A DNA stretch of 64,000 bases from Hirschia sp. (GCA_002709235.1 PAQI01000010.1:77672-141671), one strand, 5' to 3'. Counted from the first letter of the stretch, positions 1-9,364 are shown. Made by a program: numbers and translations. Notes: generated by a model from the letters alone, not told the origin.

Positions 1-774
1 GCAGCAGAGATGGATGTTCATTTCCGTGATGCGCCGCTGGAAGACAATCTGCCTGCGAAACTGGCCATGCTGGATTATCACCTGCACACGCTGCGAGAAC
101 TGCCGTCGCGCGTGGTGCTGGCCTATGCGCACCGCCTGCGCAAATTGCCGGACTTCCTGCAACAGCTGGAAATGGAATCCAACGGCAAATCGGCGGCTTC
201 AGGTCGCGGTGAACTGGCGGCAATGACGGCACCGATCACATGGGGATCTGCGGGCACGCTGGGCCAGCACTCGTTTCACCAATTGCTGCATCAAGGCACG
301 GATCGTTCTTCGCATGAATTCGTGGTGGCGCTGAATGCGGGCAAGGCACCGGGGGAAGCCTATCCGGCCAATGGCCAGGAGCTGATTGCCAATGCGCTGG
401 CACAGGCCGAAGCCTTCATGGTGGGCCGGTCAGAAGCGCAGGCGGAAGTCGAGCTGCGCGCAAAGGGCATTGACGAAGACACGATCAAGGCACGTGCGCC
501 GCACATGCATATGGATGGCGGCCGGGTCTCCACGATGATCATCCTGGAGGATAGCTCGCCTGCATCCATCGGCGCGCTGATTGCGCTATATGAGCACCGC
601 ACCTTTGCTGGCGGGATCATGTGGGGCGTCAACCCGTTCGACCAGTGGGGCGTGGAGCTGGGCAAGGTGATGGCCGCCGAGATTGATGACAGCCTGTCTG
701 GCGGGGCCATCCCCGACAAGCGCGACCAGACCTCACGTCGCCTGATCGACAAGGTGAAGGACGCCAGAGGCTAG
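1..774 (+). CDS. pgi: Glucose-6-phosphate isomerase, C-terminal part (5' end outside window)
   Basis: Interconverts glucose-6-phosphate and fructose-6-phosphate in the cytoplasm. The frame is open from base 1, so the gene starts before the window; about 257 residues of the C-terminal half are present. Family signatures visible are MESNGKS (near residue 57), the GQHSFHQLLHQGT segment holding the catalytic histidine region, and the C-terminal NPFDQWGVELGK signature that carries the PGI family pattern. The gene ends 12 bases before the stop of a convergent minus-strand gene. A 6-phosphogluconolactonase gene lies about 27 kb away and is not part of the same unit. The identification is firm; only the N-terminus is missing. 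Confidence 0.97.
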   Translation, partial: AAEMDVHFRDAPLEDNLPAKLAMLDYHLHTLRELPSRVVLAYAHRLRKLPDFLQQLEMESNGKSAASGRGELAAMTAPITWGSAGTLGQHSFHQLLHQGTDRSSHEFVVALNAGKAPGEAYPANGQELIANALAQAEAFMVGRSEAQAEVELRAKGIDEDTIKARAPHMHMDGGRVSTMIILEDSSPASIGALIALYEHRTFAGGIMWGVNPFDQWGVELGKVMAAEIDDSLSGGAIPDKRDQTSRRLIDKVKDARG

Positions 775-786
775 GTCACTTGCGCC

Positions 787-1200
787 TCAGGCTGGGGCCG
801 GGATCTCGGCGAGCGGTGTGTCTGTGTGGGCTGCCGCCAGCCAGGTCTCGCTGGAACGAACCCATGTCGTCGTGACGGCTGATCTTTGTGTGTGTGTCTG
901 GCCATTTGTGTTGAACACGCTGAGCGCGGTATAGCTGATCACGGCGACATCATCATTCGGCATGACGATATCCACGTCTTCGAGGCTGAAATCTTTCAGC
1001 TGGGCAGATTCCGGGGTGAGTTTTGCCAGATTGATGTAGTCGTCATGGGTGATCACCAATGCGCCACGGTCGCCCGACAGAACGGAGCGTTGCGTCAACA
1101 TCTGCGCGGCGGCGCTGTGATGACCTGCAATCATCCTGCGCCAGAATGTGTCTTCCAATTCCATGATCTGGTTACGCGTGTCCTGTGACATGGGATGCAC
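787..1200 (-). CDS. SnoaL-like / NTF2-fold protein (DUF4440-like)
   Basis: A 137-residue soluble protein with the layout of the NTF2-like superfamily: an N-terminal helix around ELEDTFWRRMIAG, then a sheet with alternating hydrophobic residues, and a C-terminal TWVRSSETWLAAAHTDTP strand typical of DUF4440/SnoaL-like folds ("W ... W.. a .H.t"). No signal peptide or membrane segment is visible. A start three codons downstream (MSQDT) is equally possible. Members of this fold act as small-molecule enzymes or binding proteins, so the substrate cannot be named. It is convergent with pgi and has no operon partner. Confidence 0.7.
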   Translation of the reverse strand: MHPMSQDTRNQIMELEDTFWRRMIAGHHSAAAQMLTQRSVLSGDRGALVITHDDYINLAKLTPESAQLKDFSLEDVDIVMPNDDVAVISYTALSVFNTNGQTHTQRSAVTTTWVRSSETWLAAAHTDTPLAEIPAPA

Positions 1201-1260
1201 CTTTGCTGTTTGGTTGTCTGATTAACCCGCATGCGCAGTCATGAGTTCCCGCAGATACAG

Positions 1261-1286
1261 GGAACCTGTCACGATGATCCGAGTTG
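1261..1286 (+). promoter_or_regulatory. EcfG-like general stress promoter candidate
   Basis: GGAAC at 1261-1265 is followed after 16 bases by AGTT (1282-1285). The alphaproteobacterial EcfG (SigT) consensus is GGAAC-N16/17-CGTT, so one position of the -10 element deviates. It lies about 40 bases upstream of the start of the small protein at 1323. This is pattern matching only. Confidence 0.35.
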
Positions 1287-1322
1287 TTCCGGCAAATGTC
1301 AGATCAGCTCGGGAGGTTGAAC

Positions 1323-1586
1323 ATGGCAAGGAACCACGGTCCATCCATCAAGGATGACGACACATATGAAGCCCTGCGTGACAAAGGGGCCAGCAAGGAA
1401 AAAGCGGCGCGTATTGCCAATGCGCGTGCGAACCCTGATCAGCACCCTTCCAAAAAGGGTGGACAGTCCAGACCATATGAGGAATGGACGAAGGATGACC
1501 TTTACGATCGCGCAAAGGACATCGGAATTGAGGGGCGTTCGAAGATGACCAAACAGGCATTGATCGACGCTCTTCGCAATCACTGA
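1323..1586 (+). CDS. Small basic protein with Rho-N/SAP-like C-terminus (DUF7218-like)
   Basis: An 87-residue, highly charged cytoplasmic protein. The start at 1323 is chosen because GGGAGG lies seven bases upstream; an upstream in-frame start at 1284 has no such site. The N-terminal half (YEALRDKGASKEKAARIANA) resembles small stress-associated proteins found widely in alphaproteobacteria and actinobacteria. The C-terminal part (WTKDDLYDRAKDIGIEGRSKMTKQALIDALRNH region) looks like the helix-extended-loop-helix of Rho termination factor N-terminal/SAP domains, which bind nucleic acid. It is monocistronic. A nucleic-acid-binding stress role is inference from fold and from the EcfG-like promoter. 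Confidence 0.75.
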   Translation: MARNHGPSIKDDDTYEALRDKGASKEKAARIANARANPDQHPSKKGGQSRPYEEWTKDDLYDRAKDIGIEGRSKMTKQALIDALRNH

Positions 1587-1676
1587 ACGATCCAAAGCCA
1601 ATAACCCGCGTTTCAGGCAATAGGTCAGCGTCTGAAGCCTTGTACCCTGCCACCAGCACAATTTTTCGGATGTACC

Positions 1677-2453
1677 ATGCGGATTCAGATCCAGAGCCAG
1701 ATGTCTTATTTCCTTCCAATGCCGGTCGACACCTTATTGGTGGTCGAGGCGGGAATGACGCGTGACCAGAAACTGGAAACGGACTTGCTGACGATTTCGG
1801 GGGCAGGGCCGCTTCATCCGGTCAAGGGTGAAGATGGAGTGGGCCAGCGCACATGGTTTCAGGCCAATGGCGAGCTGGATATCTCCTATGAAGCCATTGT
1901 GGATGTGACACGCGGGCAGGAGGATATCTCATCGCTACAACCGACATCGCGACTGTTATTGCCCCAGCTGGTCATCCCCTATCTGTTTGCCAGCCGTTAT
2001 TGCGATAGCGACCGGGCGCAGGATTTTGCTTTTGAAACGTTCGGCCAGTTGCAGGGAGGTCAACAGGTCCTTGCGATCTGCAAGTGGATTCAGGACAATG
2101 TGACTTATATGTCTGGCGTGTCGGATTCCACGACAACTGCCAGCGATACGCTGAATGCCCGCCAGGGTGTGTGCCGTGATTTTGCGCATCTTTTCATCAC
2201 GCTCGCCCGGGCCTGTGGTGTACCTGCACGGATGGTGTCGGTCTATGCACCGGACGTGCAGCCTCAGGATTTTCATGCTGTTGCCGAAGTCTGGCTGGAA
2301 GGTGCGTGGCGGATGGTTGATGCAACCGGAATGGCAACGCCTGATACGATGGTGAAGATCGCTGTGGGACGCGACGCCACGGATATCGCCTTCATGACAA
2401 CCTTCGGGCGGGCCGAGCTTAAATCACAATCGGTGAATGTGCAGCGGATTTAG
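1677..2453 (+). CDS. Transglutaminase-like cysteine protease family protein
   Basis: A 258-residue protein with the transglutaminase-like core: Cys166 in GVCRDFAH, His200 in QDFHAVAEVW and Asp215 in MVDATG form the expected Cys-His-Asp triad. The N-terminal ~110 residues form the beta-rich region (bacterial transglutaminase-like N-terminal region) that precedes the core in this family. No export signal is visible, so it is probably cytoplasmic. Such proteins act as peptidases or amidases; the substrate is unknown. It is convergent with the outer-membrane protein gene and shares a bidirectional terminator with it. Confidence 0.88.
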   Translation: MRIQIQSQMSYFLPMPVDTLLVVEAGMTRDQKLETDLLTISGAGPLHPVKGEDGVGQRTWFQANGELDISYEAIVDVTRGQEDISSLQPTSRLLLPQLVIPYLFASRYCDSDRAQDFAFETFGQLQGGQQVLAICKWIQDNVTYMSGVSDSTTTASDTLNARQGVCRDFAHLFITLARACGVPARMVSVYAPDVQPQDFHAVAEVWLEGAWRMVDATGMATPDTMVKIAVGRDATDIAFMTTFGRAELKSQSVNVQRI

Positions 2454-2502
2454 GAGTATGAACTCCTTAAATTCCAAAAAGGAATCGAGCGCATAAACAA
2501 AA

Positions 2503-2536
2503 ACGCCCGCCGGGAATGACCTGGCGGGCGTCTTTT
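2503..2536. terminator. Bidirectional Rho-independent terminator
   Basis: ACGCCCGCC (2503-2511) pairs perfectly with GGCGGGCGT (2523-2531) across an 11-base loop. TCTTTT follows on the plus strand and an A-rich run precedes it, giving a U-run on the minus strand. It separates the convergent genes ending at 2453 and 2559. Confidence 0.85.
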
Positions 2537-2558
2537 GTTCAGGGAGGGATAGTTGTTC

Positions 2559-3176
2559 CTAGAACTTGTAGCCTAGCGCGATTGTACCCGCGTGGGCGTC
2601 AGTGTCCTCGAAGGAATAATAGGTGTAATCCCCGCGAAGTTCGAGGCTTTCGGTGATGTCGAAACTTGCACCACCACCAATGGCCGGACCGGATGCGCTG
2701 TCTTCAACATTGACGGTGTTCACACCGCCGAGCTGCTCGACACTGGCATCAAGGTCGATATAGGCATATCCGGCGCGACCGTGGATGTCGAAGCGGTCAG
2801 TCACCGGCACCTTGGCTGTACCATAGGCACCCATCAGATAGTTCAGGCCGATATCACCGGACTGGGCGATGATGTCATTGAGGTCGCCGTCATTATTGTC
2901 GTCGATCTCAAAATCATCCTCATCGACATTATAGTCGAAATCGCCATCATCAATGCCTGTGGTAAGGTCTGCTTCGACACCGAACATGGGGGTTATCTGC
3001 CACCCCGCACGCGCGGTGATTGCGCTTGTGTCCACGCCATCATCGACGCCTTCGGGCTCAAGATCCATATATGTGTAACCGCCCTGAAGGTATGGGCCGG
3101 TGTCTTCGACTTGTGCGTGCGCAGCGCCTGTTGCTGCAACAGCCCCGATAGCGGCGCAGGTCATCAAGTATTTCAT
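2559..3176 (-). CDS. Outer-membrane beta-barrel protein (porin/OmpA-like barrel)
   Basis: A 205-residue exported protein. The start MKYLMTC at 3176 is chosen because AAGGAG lies just upstream; a start six codons earlier lacks this. The signal peptide ends near AAHA|QVEDTG. The mature part alternates hydrophobic and polar residues in strands with aromatic girdles (YLQGGYTYMDL, GRAGYAYIDL, LELRGDYTYYSF) and ends in GYKF, the C-terminal phenylalanine recognised by the BAM complex. An acidic Asp-rich loop lies near the middle. It fits 8-stranded OmpA-like/Omp25-type barrels of alphaproteobacteria. The ligand, if any, is unknown. Confidence 0.87.
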   Translation of the reverse strand: MKYLMTCAAIGAVAATGAAHAQVEDTGPYLQGGYTYMDLEPEGVDDGVDTSAITARAGWQITPMFGVEADLTTGIDDGDFDYNVDEDDFEIDDNNDGDLNDIIAQSGDIGLNYLMGAYGTAKVPVTDRFDIHGRAGYAYIDLDASVEQLGGVNTVNVEDSASGPAIGGGASFDITESLELRGDYTYYSFEDTDAHAGTIALGYKF

Positions 3177-3441
3177 CTTGTAACTCCTTATCAACTTAGG
3201 AACCCGACCCGGGCATCAGCACCGGACCAGATGCGCTATCTATGCGTGGCGGCGAGAAAAGTTTCATGAAAACATGATTAATTACTGAGGTTTAAGGCGC
3301 ATCATTTAATATTTCGGGGGCTTGAAACCGGGCAGGTAGATTCTATGCGATCCAAAGTGATATCCTGCATGAACCAAACAGGTTGACGCGTGATGGCACG
3401 GGGATAAACACCGCTATAGAGAACCGCGAAAGGATATCTCC

Positions 3442-4230
3442 ATGCGCATTCTGCTCACCAATGATGACGGTATTCACGCGACCGGGCTTGCCGTGCTTGA
3501 AGACATAGCGGCCCAGTTATCCGACGATGTCTGGGTGGTTGCACCGGAGCTGGAACAATCCGGTCAAGCGAGGGCCGTGACATTGTCAGCGCCAGTGAGA
3601 GTTCGTGAGGCCGGGCCAAAGCGCTTTGCGGTGTCAGGTACGCCATCAGACTGCGTCTTGCTGGGCGTGCATGACATCCTGCACGACAAGAAACCGGACC
3701 TTGTGCTCTCGGGTGTCAATCGTGGTCAGAACATTGCCGAGGACACATCGCAATCTGGTACGGTGGCCGGAGCCGTGGAGGCAATGCATCTGGGTGTGCC
3801 GGGGATTGCCCTGTCACAGACCAAGGGCATGCGTAAAGGATCCCCCGTGCCCTGGGAAACCGCACGCGAACACGGGGCTGCGATCATCCGGATGTTGCTG
3901 GACAATCCCTGGCCGAAGGATGTGATCATGAATGTGAACTTTCCCGACCGTCTGCCAGATGAAGTGGCAGGTATCGAGATCACCCGTCAGGGGTTTCGCG
4001 ATGAATCGATTATCCATACGGACAAGCGTACCGATCTGCGTGGCAATGATTACTATTGGATCGGGTTTGGCGGCAAGCTGTCCAACCCGGCAGAAGGAAC
4101 GGATCTGCGGGCCATTTATGACGGCAAGATATCCATAACGCCGCTGCATATCGATTTGACTCATCACGCTTTTCGTGACGCTCTGGCAGTGGGATTGGCT
4201 GGGGGGCTGAACGATAAACTGAACTCATGA
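3442..4230 (+). CDS. surE: 5'/3'-nucleotidase SurE
   Basis: Metal-dependent nucleoside monophosphate phosphatase of stationary phase and stress. The 262 residues start with [10 protein letters not shown]; Asp8, Asp9, Ser40 (LEQSG) and Asn93 (SGVNRGQN) are the expected metal and phosphate ligands, and the length is normal for the family. Its stop overlaps the start of pcm (ATGA at 4227-4230), so the two are translationally coupled. The surE-pcm-lipoprotein peptidase order matches the enterobacterial surE-pcm-nlpD cluster and many alphaproteobacteria. Confidence 0.98.
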   Translation: MRILLTNDDGIHATGLAVLEDIAAQLSDDVWVVAPELEQSGQARAVTLSAPVRVREAGPKRFAVSGTPSDCVLLGVHDILHDKKPDLVLSGVNRGQNIAEDTSQSGTVAGAVEAMHLGVPGIALSQTKGMRKGSPVPWETAREHGAAIIRMLLDNPWPKDVIMNVNFPDRLPDEVAGIEITRQGFRDESIIHTDKRTDLRGNDYYWIGFGGKLSNPAEGTDLRAIYDGKISITPLHIDLTHHAFRDALAVGLAGGLNDKLNS

Positions 4231-4901
4231 GAGCCAAGGCTCGGGGCAAGCATGTGAGTGAACAGGACCCATACCGCGCAGCACGGCTGGTGTTGGCATT
4301 GAGACAACGTGGTGTCACCAATATTCGTGTGCTCAATGTCGTGGAAACCACGCCACGTGAACCCTTCGTTCCAGAGGGTTATGCGGATATGTCCTATGAT
4401 GATCTCACCCTTCCCATTGAGTGCGGTCAGGAATTGTCCAAGCCTACAGAAGTCGGTCGCATGCTACAGGCTCTGGATGTGAGAGAAGGTGACACGGTTC
4501 TGGAGATCGGAACGGGGACTGGCTATACGGCTGCCATATTGTCGAAACTGGCGCGGCGTGTTTACACGATCGACCGTTTCAGGGCGCTGACCGTGTCGGC
4601 CAGGGACATGATCGAAAAAGCCGATTTGCGAAATGTGGAAGTGCGCAGGGCTGATGGATTGCTGGGATGGCCTGAGGCTGCACCATTTGATCGAATCCTG
4701 TTGTCGGGAGCTGTTACCGTGGTTCCGCAGATATTGCTCGATCAGCTCGCACCGGGTGGTGTTCTGGTGTCGCCAGTCGAACATGAAGCCGGTCAGCAGA
4801 TCACTCGCTATTCATTTAACGAAAACAACGAGATAATTTCCCGCCCGTTAGGAGCTTCTAAGGTTTTGCCGCTCATACCTGGATTGGCAAAAGAGCTTTA
4901 A
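4227..4901 (+). CDS. pcm: Protein-L-isoaspartate O-methyltransferase
   Basis: Repairs isoaspartyl residues in aged proteins using S-adenosylmethionine. The 224-residue protein has the PCMT signature: the substrate loop [18 protein letters not shown], then SAM motif [16 protein letters not shown], and the [22 protein letters not shown] region. It begins inside the surE stop codon. A GTG ten codons in (4254) could also serve as start, since family members often begin close to that point. The C-terminus is shorter and less conserved than in E. coli Pcm but complete. Confidence 0.95.
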   Translation: MRAKARGKHVSEQDPYRAARLVLALRQRGVTNIRVLNVVETTPREPFVPEGYADMSYDDLTLPIECGQELSKPTEVGRMLQALDVREGDTVLEIGTGTGYTAAILSKLARRVYTIDRFRALTVSARDMIEKADLRNVEVRRADGLLGWPEAAPFDRILLSGAVTVVPQILLDQLAPGGVLVSPVEHEAGQQITRYSFNENNEIISRPLGASKVLPLIPGLAKEL

Positions 4902-4929
4902 CCATAGAAGGCGGAGCAATTTCGGCTCC

Positions 4930-6084
4930 ATGGGGTGTATGTCTGTAACACGCGAAACAGCGGGCGCACGACGCCTTGCAGTCTGTGCAGCGGGTATTAT
5001 CGCTGGCCTCGTCACTCAGGGATGCACGAGCAATACTGGCACGGCACCTATCGAGTTTCGCAGTGGCGGTGCACAGGCTGGGTCTGCCTCTGACAATGAC
5101 TGGATGACCCCGTCAGCTGAGGCTGGACCCACAGTCGAAGATCAGCAGTTTCTCATGGTCAGCTCGAATCTCGGCATGCAGCCCAGTGAACGCGGCGAGC
5201 CTGTGCTGGTCGAAAAGGGCGACACCATGTATGGCATCGCCCGGCGCTATCGTGTGTCACTGCAGGCGCTGATTGCGACGAATAATTCTACACCGCCCTA
5301 TACGATCAAGGTCGGTCAGACGGTCTGGTTGCCGCCAGCCAATATTCACATCGTGGAAGCTGGCGAAACGCTGGAATCGATTTCCGAGCGGTTCAATGTC
5401 GATTATCGTTCGCTGGCGGTCATGAACAAGCTGACAAAGCCCTATGAGGTTCATAGAGGTGATCAGATAGAGCTTCCCACGCTGGCGCGTGATTTTGGTC
5501 GGTTTCGTATCGCAACGCAAACAGATCCTGTTTCAGCAAAATCAGATGGTGAAGAACTTGAAACCAAGCGCGTGTTCAGTGATCAGGCCGTCTACAGTCC
5601 GGCCGCCTTGTCCACGCCTGAGCCCATATTGCAGCCCGCTGCGGCATCTCAGCCGGTCAGGGGCGCGCTGACACCCAGAATCGGGCCTGTCAGTGCGAAG
5701 GGATTCGCCTGGCCATTGGATGGGCCGATCATTCAGGGGTTTGGGGAACAGCCAACAGGTGTAAAAAATGAGGGGCTCAACATTGCCGCTCACGAGGGGG
5801 CTCCGATCTATGCAGCTGCTGAAGGGCAGGTCGTTTATGCGGGATCTGACCTCGCCGATTTCGGCAATCTGCTGCTCATCGCCCACAAGGATGACTGGGT
5901 GACGGCCTATGCCCACACCTCCCAGATCCTAGTAAAGATGGGCGATCATGTGAAACGGGGCCAGCCCGTGGCTGCTGTAGGAGAGTCCGGCGCGGTCGGT
6001 GATCCTCAATTGCATTTTGAGATTCGCAAGAAGAAGACGCCTCAGGACCCGACACAATTATTGCCTGCAAATGGCACTTCCTGA
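4930..6084 (+). CDS. NlpD-like lipoprotein: two LysM domains and degenerate LytM/M23 domain
   Basis: A 384-residue envelope protein. A hydrophobic N-terminal segment ends at Cys32 (LVTQGC), a weak lipobox. LysM 1 spans about residues 92-135 and LysM 2 about 138-183; both bind peptidoglycan glycan strands. A proline/serine-rich linker leads to an M23/LytM domain (about 258-378). In active M23 enzymes the first zinc ligands are His and Asp of an HxxxD motif; here the aligned positions are Asn280 and Asn284 (KNEGLNIAAH), although His329 and His362 remain. This pattern matches the non-catalytic LytM activators of cell-wall amidases such as NlpD and EnvC. A start three codons later (MSVTRET) is possible. 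Confidence 0.9.
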   Translation: MGCMSVTRETAGARRLAVCAAGIIAGLVTQGCTSNTGTAPIEFRSGGAQAGSASDNDWMTPSAEAGPTVEDQQFLMVSSNLGMQPSERGEPVLVEKGDTMYGIARRYRVSLQALIATNNSTPPYTIKVGQTVWLPPANIHIVEAGETLESISERFNVDYRSLAVMNKLTKPYEVHRGDQIELPTLARDFGRFRIATQTDPVSAKSDGEELETKRVFSDQAVYSPAALSTPEPILQPAAASQPVRGALTPRIGPVSAKGFAWPLDGPIIQGFGEQPTGVKNEGLNIAAHEGAPIYAAAEGQVVYAGSDLADFGNLLLIAHKDDWVTAYAHTSQILVKMGDHVKRGQPVAAVGESGAVGDPQLHFEIRKKKTPQDPTQLLPANGTS

Positions 6085-6226
6085 TCTTCTGACACCTGCC
6101 CCTTGCAACACCAGTTGCAAACGACACATTGCAATGAGGCAAGGGCTGGATATAGTCCGCGCCTTCATTGCGTTCGGCGGTCCAGAGGGTGGAGCCGGGC
6201 GACAGGTAATCGTTTAAGAGGCTCCC

Positions 6227-6574
6227 ATGTACCTTGCCCCGCTCATCATGCAGGCGACTGCACCAGACGCTGCTGCGCCAAACCCGATCATGCAGTTCCT
6301 GCCATTCGCGGCTATTCTGCTGGTTTTCTATTTTCTGATCATTCGTCCCCAGCAAAAGCGCCAGAAAGAGCAGCGCGCCATGCTCGAAGCGCTGAAGAAG
6401 GGCGACACGGTTGTGACCCAGGGCGGAATTATCGGCAAGATTTCCAAGCTTGAAGATCTTGAGGCCGTCATTGATGTTGGTGAAGGCATGAAGCTGCGCG
6501 TGTTGCGCGCCATGATCGTGGATGTACGCGGCAAGCCACAACCGGCAGCTGCGAATGATTCCAAGGCCAGCTAA
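6227..6574 (+). CDS. yajC: Preprotein translocase auxiliary subunit YajC
   Basis: A 115-residue single-pass inner-membrane protein that associates with SecDF. A membrane helix spans about residues 22-40 (FLPFAAILLVFYFLIIRP), followed by the diagnostic RPQQKRQKEQ basic stretch and a small cytoplasmic domain with LKKGDTVVTQGGIIGKI. The gene is 33 bases upstream of secDF, the usual yajC-secD-secF operon order. Nothing unusual in the sequence. Confidence 0.97.
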   Translation: MYLAPLIMQATAPDAAAPNPIMQFLPFAAILLVFYFLIIRPQQKRQKEQRAMLEALKKGDTVVTQGGIIGKISKLEDLEAVIDVGEGMKLRVLRAMIVDVRGKPQPAAANDSKAS

Positions 6575-6607
6575 CACTTAGTTCCAACAGCCAAGGCGGG
6601 CATTCCT

Positions 6608-9187
6608 ATGCTGCGGTTTCCAGTCTGGAAGACAGCGATTATCCTTCTCACACTGTTGTTTGGTGCGCTTTATACGTCGCCGAATCTGGTGCCGGAGAAT
6701 GTCAGGCGAGCCATGCCGAACTGGCTGGCGGACAGCACGATCAATCTGGGGCTCGACCTGCGTGGCGGGTCCTATCTGCTGCTGGAGATCGAGCCGGGTG
6801 AACTTGAGCACAACAAGCTAACGGTCTTGTCGCGGGATGTGCAGCAGGCCCTTCTGAAAAAGCCTGTGGTGAAGTTCACGCAGCGCCGGGTTGCTGTTGA
6901 TGGTGTGCGATTCAACGTCGTCGATGAGAGCCAGATTGATGAAGCGGTCAAGCGCCTGAAGGATCTGTCGTCGCCGGTGGGTGGCGTCGGTGGACCGCAA
7001 AGCCTCAAGGTCACGGTTGAGAACAAGTCTGTGCTTGTCGCCTTTTCCGATGCGCAAAAGGAGAATTTGCAGGTCGAGGCGATCCAGGATTCCATCGAGA
7101 CTGTGCGTCGCCGGGTGGATGCGTTTGGTACCACAGACCCGTCAATCTCACGCCAGGGATCCAACCGCATCGTGCTTGAGGTTCCGGGGCTGGATGATCC
7201 GCAATCGCTGATCGAGCTTGTCCAGAAGGCCGGTGTGATGACGGTCAATCTCGTCGATGACGAGGCCGATCCCAGTCAGTACCAGCTCGACAAGCCACGC
7301 CTTAGCAAGGTCAAGCGCGCCGACGCCTATGATCCCAACCGCACATATGTGCTCAATGAGGATCCGATCGTGACGGGGGCTGATTTCGGCAGCGCCTCGC
7401 AGGGGTTTGACGAGCAGGGCCGCCCGCAGATCAATTTCACGCTGACTGGCCGTGGGCCGAAGGCGTTTGGTGATTTCACTTCGGCCAATGTCGGCCGGTC
7501 CTTTGCGATTGTGCTGGACGGCAAGGTAATCTCGGCGGCCAATGTGCGCACGCCGATCCTGAGCGGTTCCGGCCGGATTACCGGCTCCTTCACCATGGAG
7601 GAGGCCAATAATATTGCCATTGTGCTGCGTTCTGGTGAGCTTGCGGCACCGCTGAATGTGGTGGAACAACGCGTTGTCGGGCCGGGGATGGGGCAGGAAT
7701 CCATCACGGCGGGTGCTGAGGCGTCATTGCTGGGCCTCGCATTGGTGGCCATTTTCATGATCTTCGTCTACCGCCTCTGGGGTGTGTTCGCGGTGATCTC
7801 GCTGGCGGCCAACATCATGTTGATCATGGGGGCGTTGTCGCTGCTTGGTGCGACGCTGACCCTGCCGGGGATTGCCGGTATCGTGCTGACCATCGGTATG
7901 GCGGTGGATGCCAATGTGCTGGTGTTTGAGCGGATCCGGGAGGAGGCGCGAAACGGGCGCTCTCCGATGACGGCGACCGAGTTTGGTTACAAGGAAGCCA
8001 GTTCCTCGATCTTTGACGCCAACATCACAACGCTGATCGCGGCGGCCGTGTTGTTCAATCTCGGCTCGGGTCCGGTCAAGGGCTTTGCGGTGACGCTGGG
8101 GATCGGTGTGGTCACATCTGTATTCACTGCCTTCGTGTTCACGCGTCTTCTGATGTCGACCTGGCTGAAAAGGGCCAAGCCGAAATCGCTTGTGCCGGAT
8201 AAGGAGCACAAGGGCTTCAAGTTCGAATTCATGAAGCTGCGCATGCCAGCCTTTGCGTTGTCAGGTGCACTGATCCTGGCATCGATTGCACTAGTGCCCA
8301 TGCGCGGACTGAATTTCGGGATCGACTTTGCCGGCGGTATCGTCATCGAAATCGAAACTCAGGAGCCGATCGAGATACCGGCCATTCGTAGCGCGCTGGC
8401 ACCGCTTGATCTGGGTGATGTGCAGGTGGTGGAGGTCCAGGACCCGGTACTGGGGATTGGTCAGGATTCCACCGTGGCGATGATCCGTACTGAAACACCA
8501 GCAGTTGCTGATGACAGTGAAGCGGGTGCGACCCAGGCGGCGACTGAAAAGATCCTCAGCGCATTGAGGGCCGAGTTTGGTGATATCGAGGTTCGCCGGA
8601 ACGAAGCCGTCGGGCCGAAAGTGTCCGGAGAGCTGCTTCAGGATGGGATAGTCGCGCTGGTCGTGGCGCTGGGCTTCATGCTGCTCTATATCTGGTTTCG
8701 CTTTGAAGGAGCCTATTCCATAGGCGCGGTTGCGGCACTGGCGCATGACCTTGTGCTGACAATTGGCATGTTCGCGCTCACGCAGTTCGAGTTCAACCTG
8801 TCGACCATTGCGGCATTGCTGACGATTGTCGGGTATTCGATGAACGACACGGTGGTGGTCTATGACCGCGTGCGTGAGGAGTTGCGAAAATACAAGAAGA
8901 TGCCGCTCACCAAGGTCATCGATCTGGCGCTGAACAACACATTGTCCCGCACGACGCTGACATCCGGAACGACCATGCTGGCGCTTGTCTCGATCTTCAT
9001 CTTTGGTGGTGAGACATTGCGCGGGTTCTCGTTCGCGATGATCTGGGGTGTGTTCGTGGGAACCTATTCGTCGATTTTCGTGGCATCGGCCCTGTTGCTC
9101 TACACCAATGTCCGCAGGACTGCGCCAACGACCGAGGATGGCGGCAAGCCTCCCAAGTCCGACCCGGAGACGGGTGCCGTTGTCTAG
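6608..9187 (+). CDS. secDF: Fused protein translocase subunit SecDF
   Basis: An 859-residue fusion of SecD (about 1-520) and SecF (about 535-840). SecDF uses the proton gradient to pull secreted proteins out of the SecYEG channel on the periplasmic side. The SecD part shows the N-terminal helix, LGLDLRGGSYLLLEI, the periplasmic P1 domain, and the GIAGIVLTIGMAVDANVLVFERIREE helix/loop. The SecF part shows GLNFGIDFAGGIVIEI and IVGYSMNDTVVVYDRVREEL. Two sets of six membrane helices are expected. Alphaproteobacteria vary between separate and fused forms. A hairpin terminator follows the stop. Confidence 0.97.
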   Translation: MLRFPVWKTAIILLTLLFGALYTSPNLVPENVRRAMPNWLADSTINLGLDLRGGSYLLLEIEPGELEHNKLTVLSRDVQQALLKKPVVKFTQRRVAVDGVRFNVVDESQIDEAVKRLKDLSSPVGGVGGPQSLKVTVENKSVLVAFSDAQKENLQVEAIQDSIETVRRRVDAFGTTDPSISRQGSNRIVLEVPGLDDPQSLIELVQKAGVMTVNLVDDEADPSQYQLDKPRLSKVKRADAYDPNRTYVLNEDPIVTGADFGSASQGFDEQGRPQINFTLTGRGPKAFGDFTSANVGRSFAIVLDGKVISAANVRTPILSGSGRITGSFTMEEANNIAIVLRSGELAAPLNVVEQRVVGPGMGQESITAGAEASLLGLALVAIFMIFVYRLWGVFAVISLAANIMLIMGALSLLGATLTLPGIAGIVLTIGMAVDANVLVFERIREEARNGRSPMTATEFGYKEASSSIFDANITTLIAAAVLFNLGSGPVKGFAVTLGIGVVTSVFTAFVFTRLLMSTWLKRAKPKSLVPDKEHKGFKFEFMKLRMPAFALSGALILASIALVPMRGLNFGIDFAGGIVIEIETQEPIEIPAIRSALAPLDLGDVQVVEVQDPVLGIGQDSTVAMIRTETPAVADDSEAGATQAATEKILSALRAEFGDIEVRRNEAVGPKVSGELLQDGIVALVVALGFMLLYIWFRFEGAYSIGAVAALAHDLVLTIGMFALTQFEFNLSTIAALLTIVGYSMNDTVVVYDRVREELRKYKKMPLTKVIDLALNNTLSRTTLTSGTTMLALVSIFIFGGETLRGFSFAMIWGVFVGTYSSIFVASALLLYTNVRRTAPTTEDGGKPPKSDPETGAVV

Positions 9188-9229
9188 TTCTGGCGGTCTG
9201 ACCTCAACACTGTGACACGCATTTTTTGC

Positions 9230-9267
9230 AAGGGCGGCGACCTGACGGTGGTCGCCCTTGTTATTTC
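9230..9267 (+). terminator. Rho-independent terminator of the yajC-secDF unit
   Basis: An imperfect hairpin: the left arm (9230-9242) and the right arm GGTCGCCCTT (9250-9259) pair with a three-base bulge, followed by GTTATTT. It lies 43 bases after the secDF stop. Confidence 0.7.
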
Positions 9268-9306
9268 GGGCAGTGCTTTCGCAAAATCATCCAGCCAACC
9301 AGAATG

Positions 9307-9342
9307 AAAAAAGCCGCCGGACATGTGTCCAGCGGCTCTTTT
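9307..9342 (-). terminator. Rho-independent terminator of sodB
   Basis: AGCCGC (9312-9317) pairs with GCGGCT (9332-9337) across 14 bases, and an inner partial pairing extends it. An A-run at 9307-9312 gives a U-run at the 3' end of the minus-strand transcript. CTTTT on the plus side suggests it may also act on readthrough from secDF. Confidence 0.75.
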
Positions 9343-9364
9343 GCCGAGTTGGCTTGCCGGAGGC

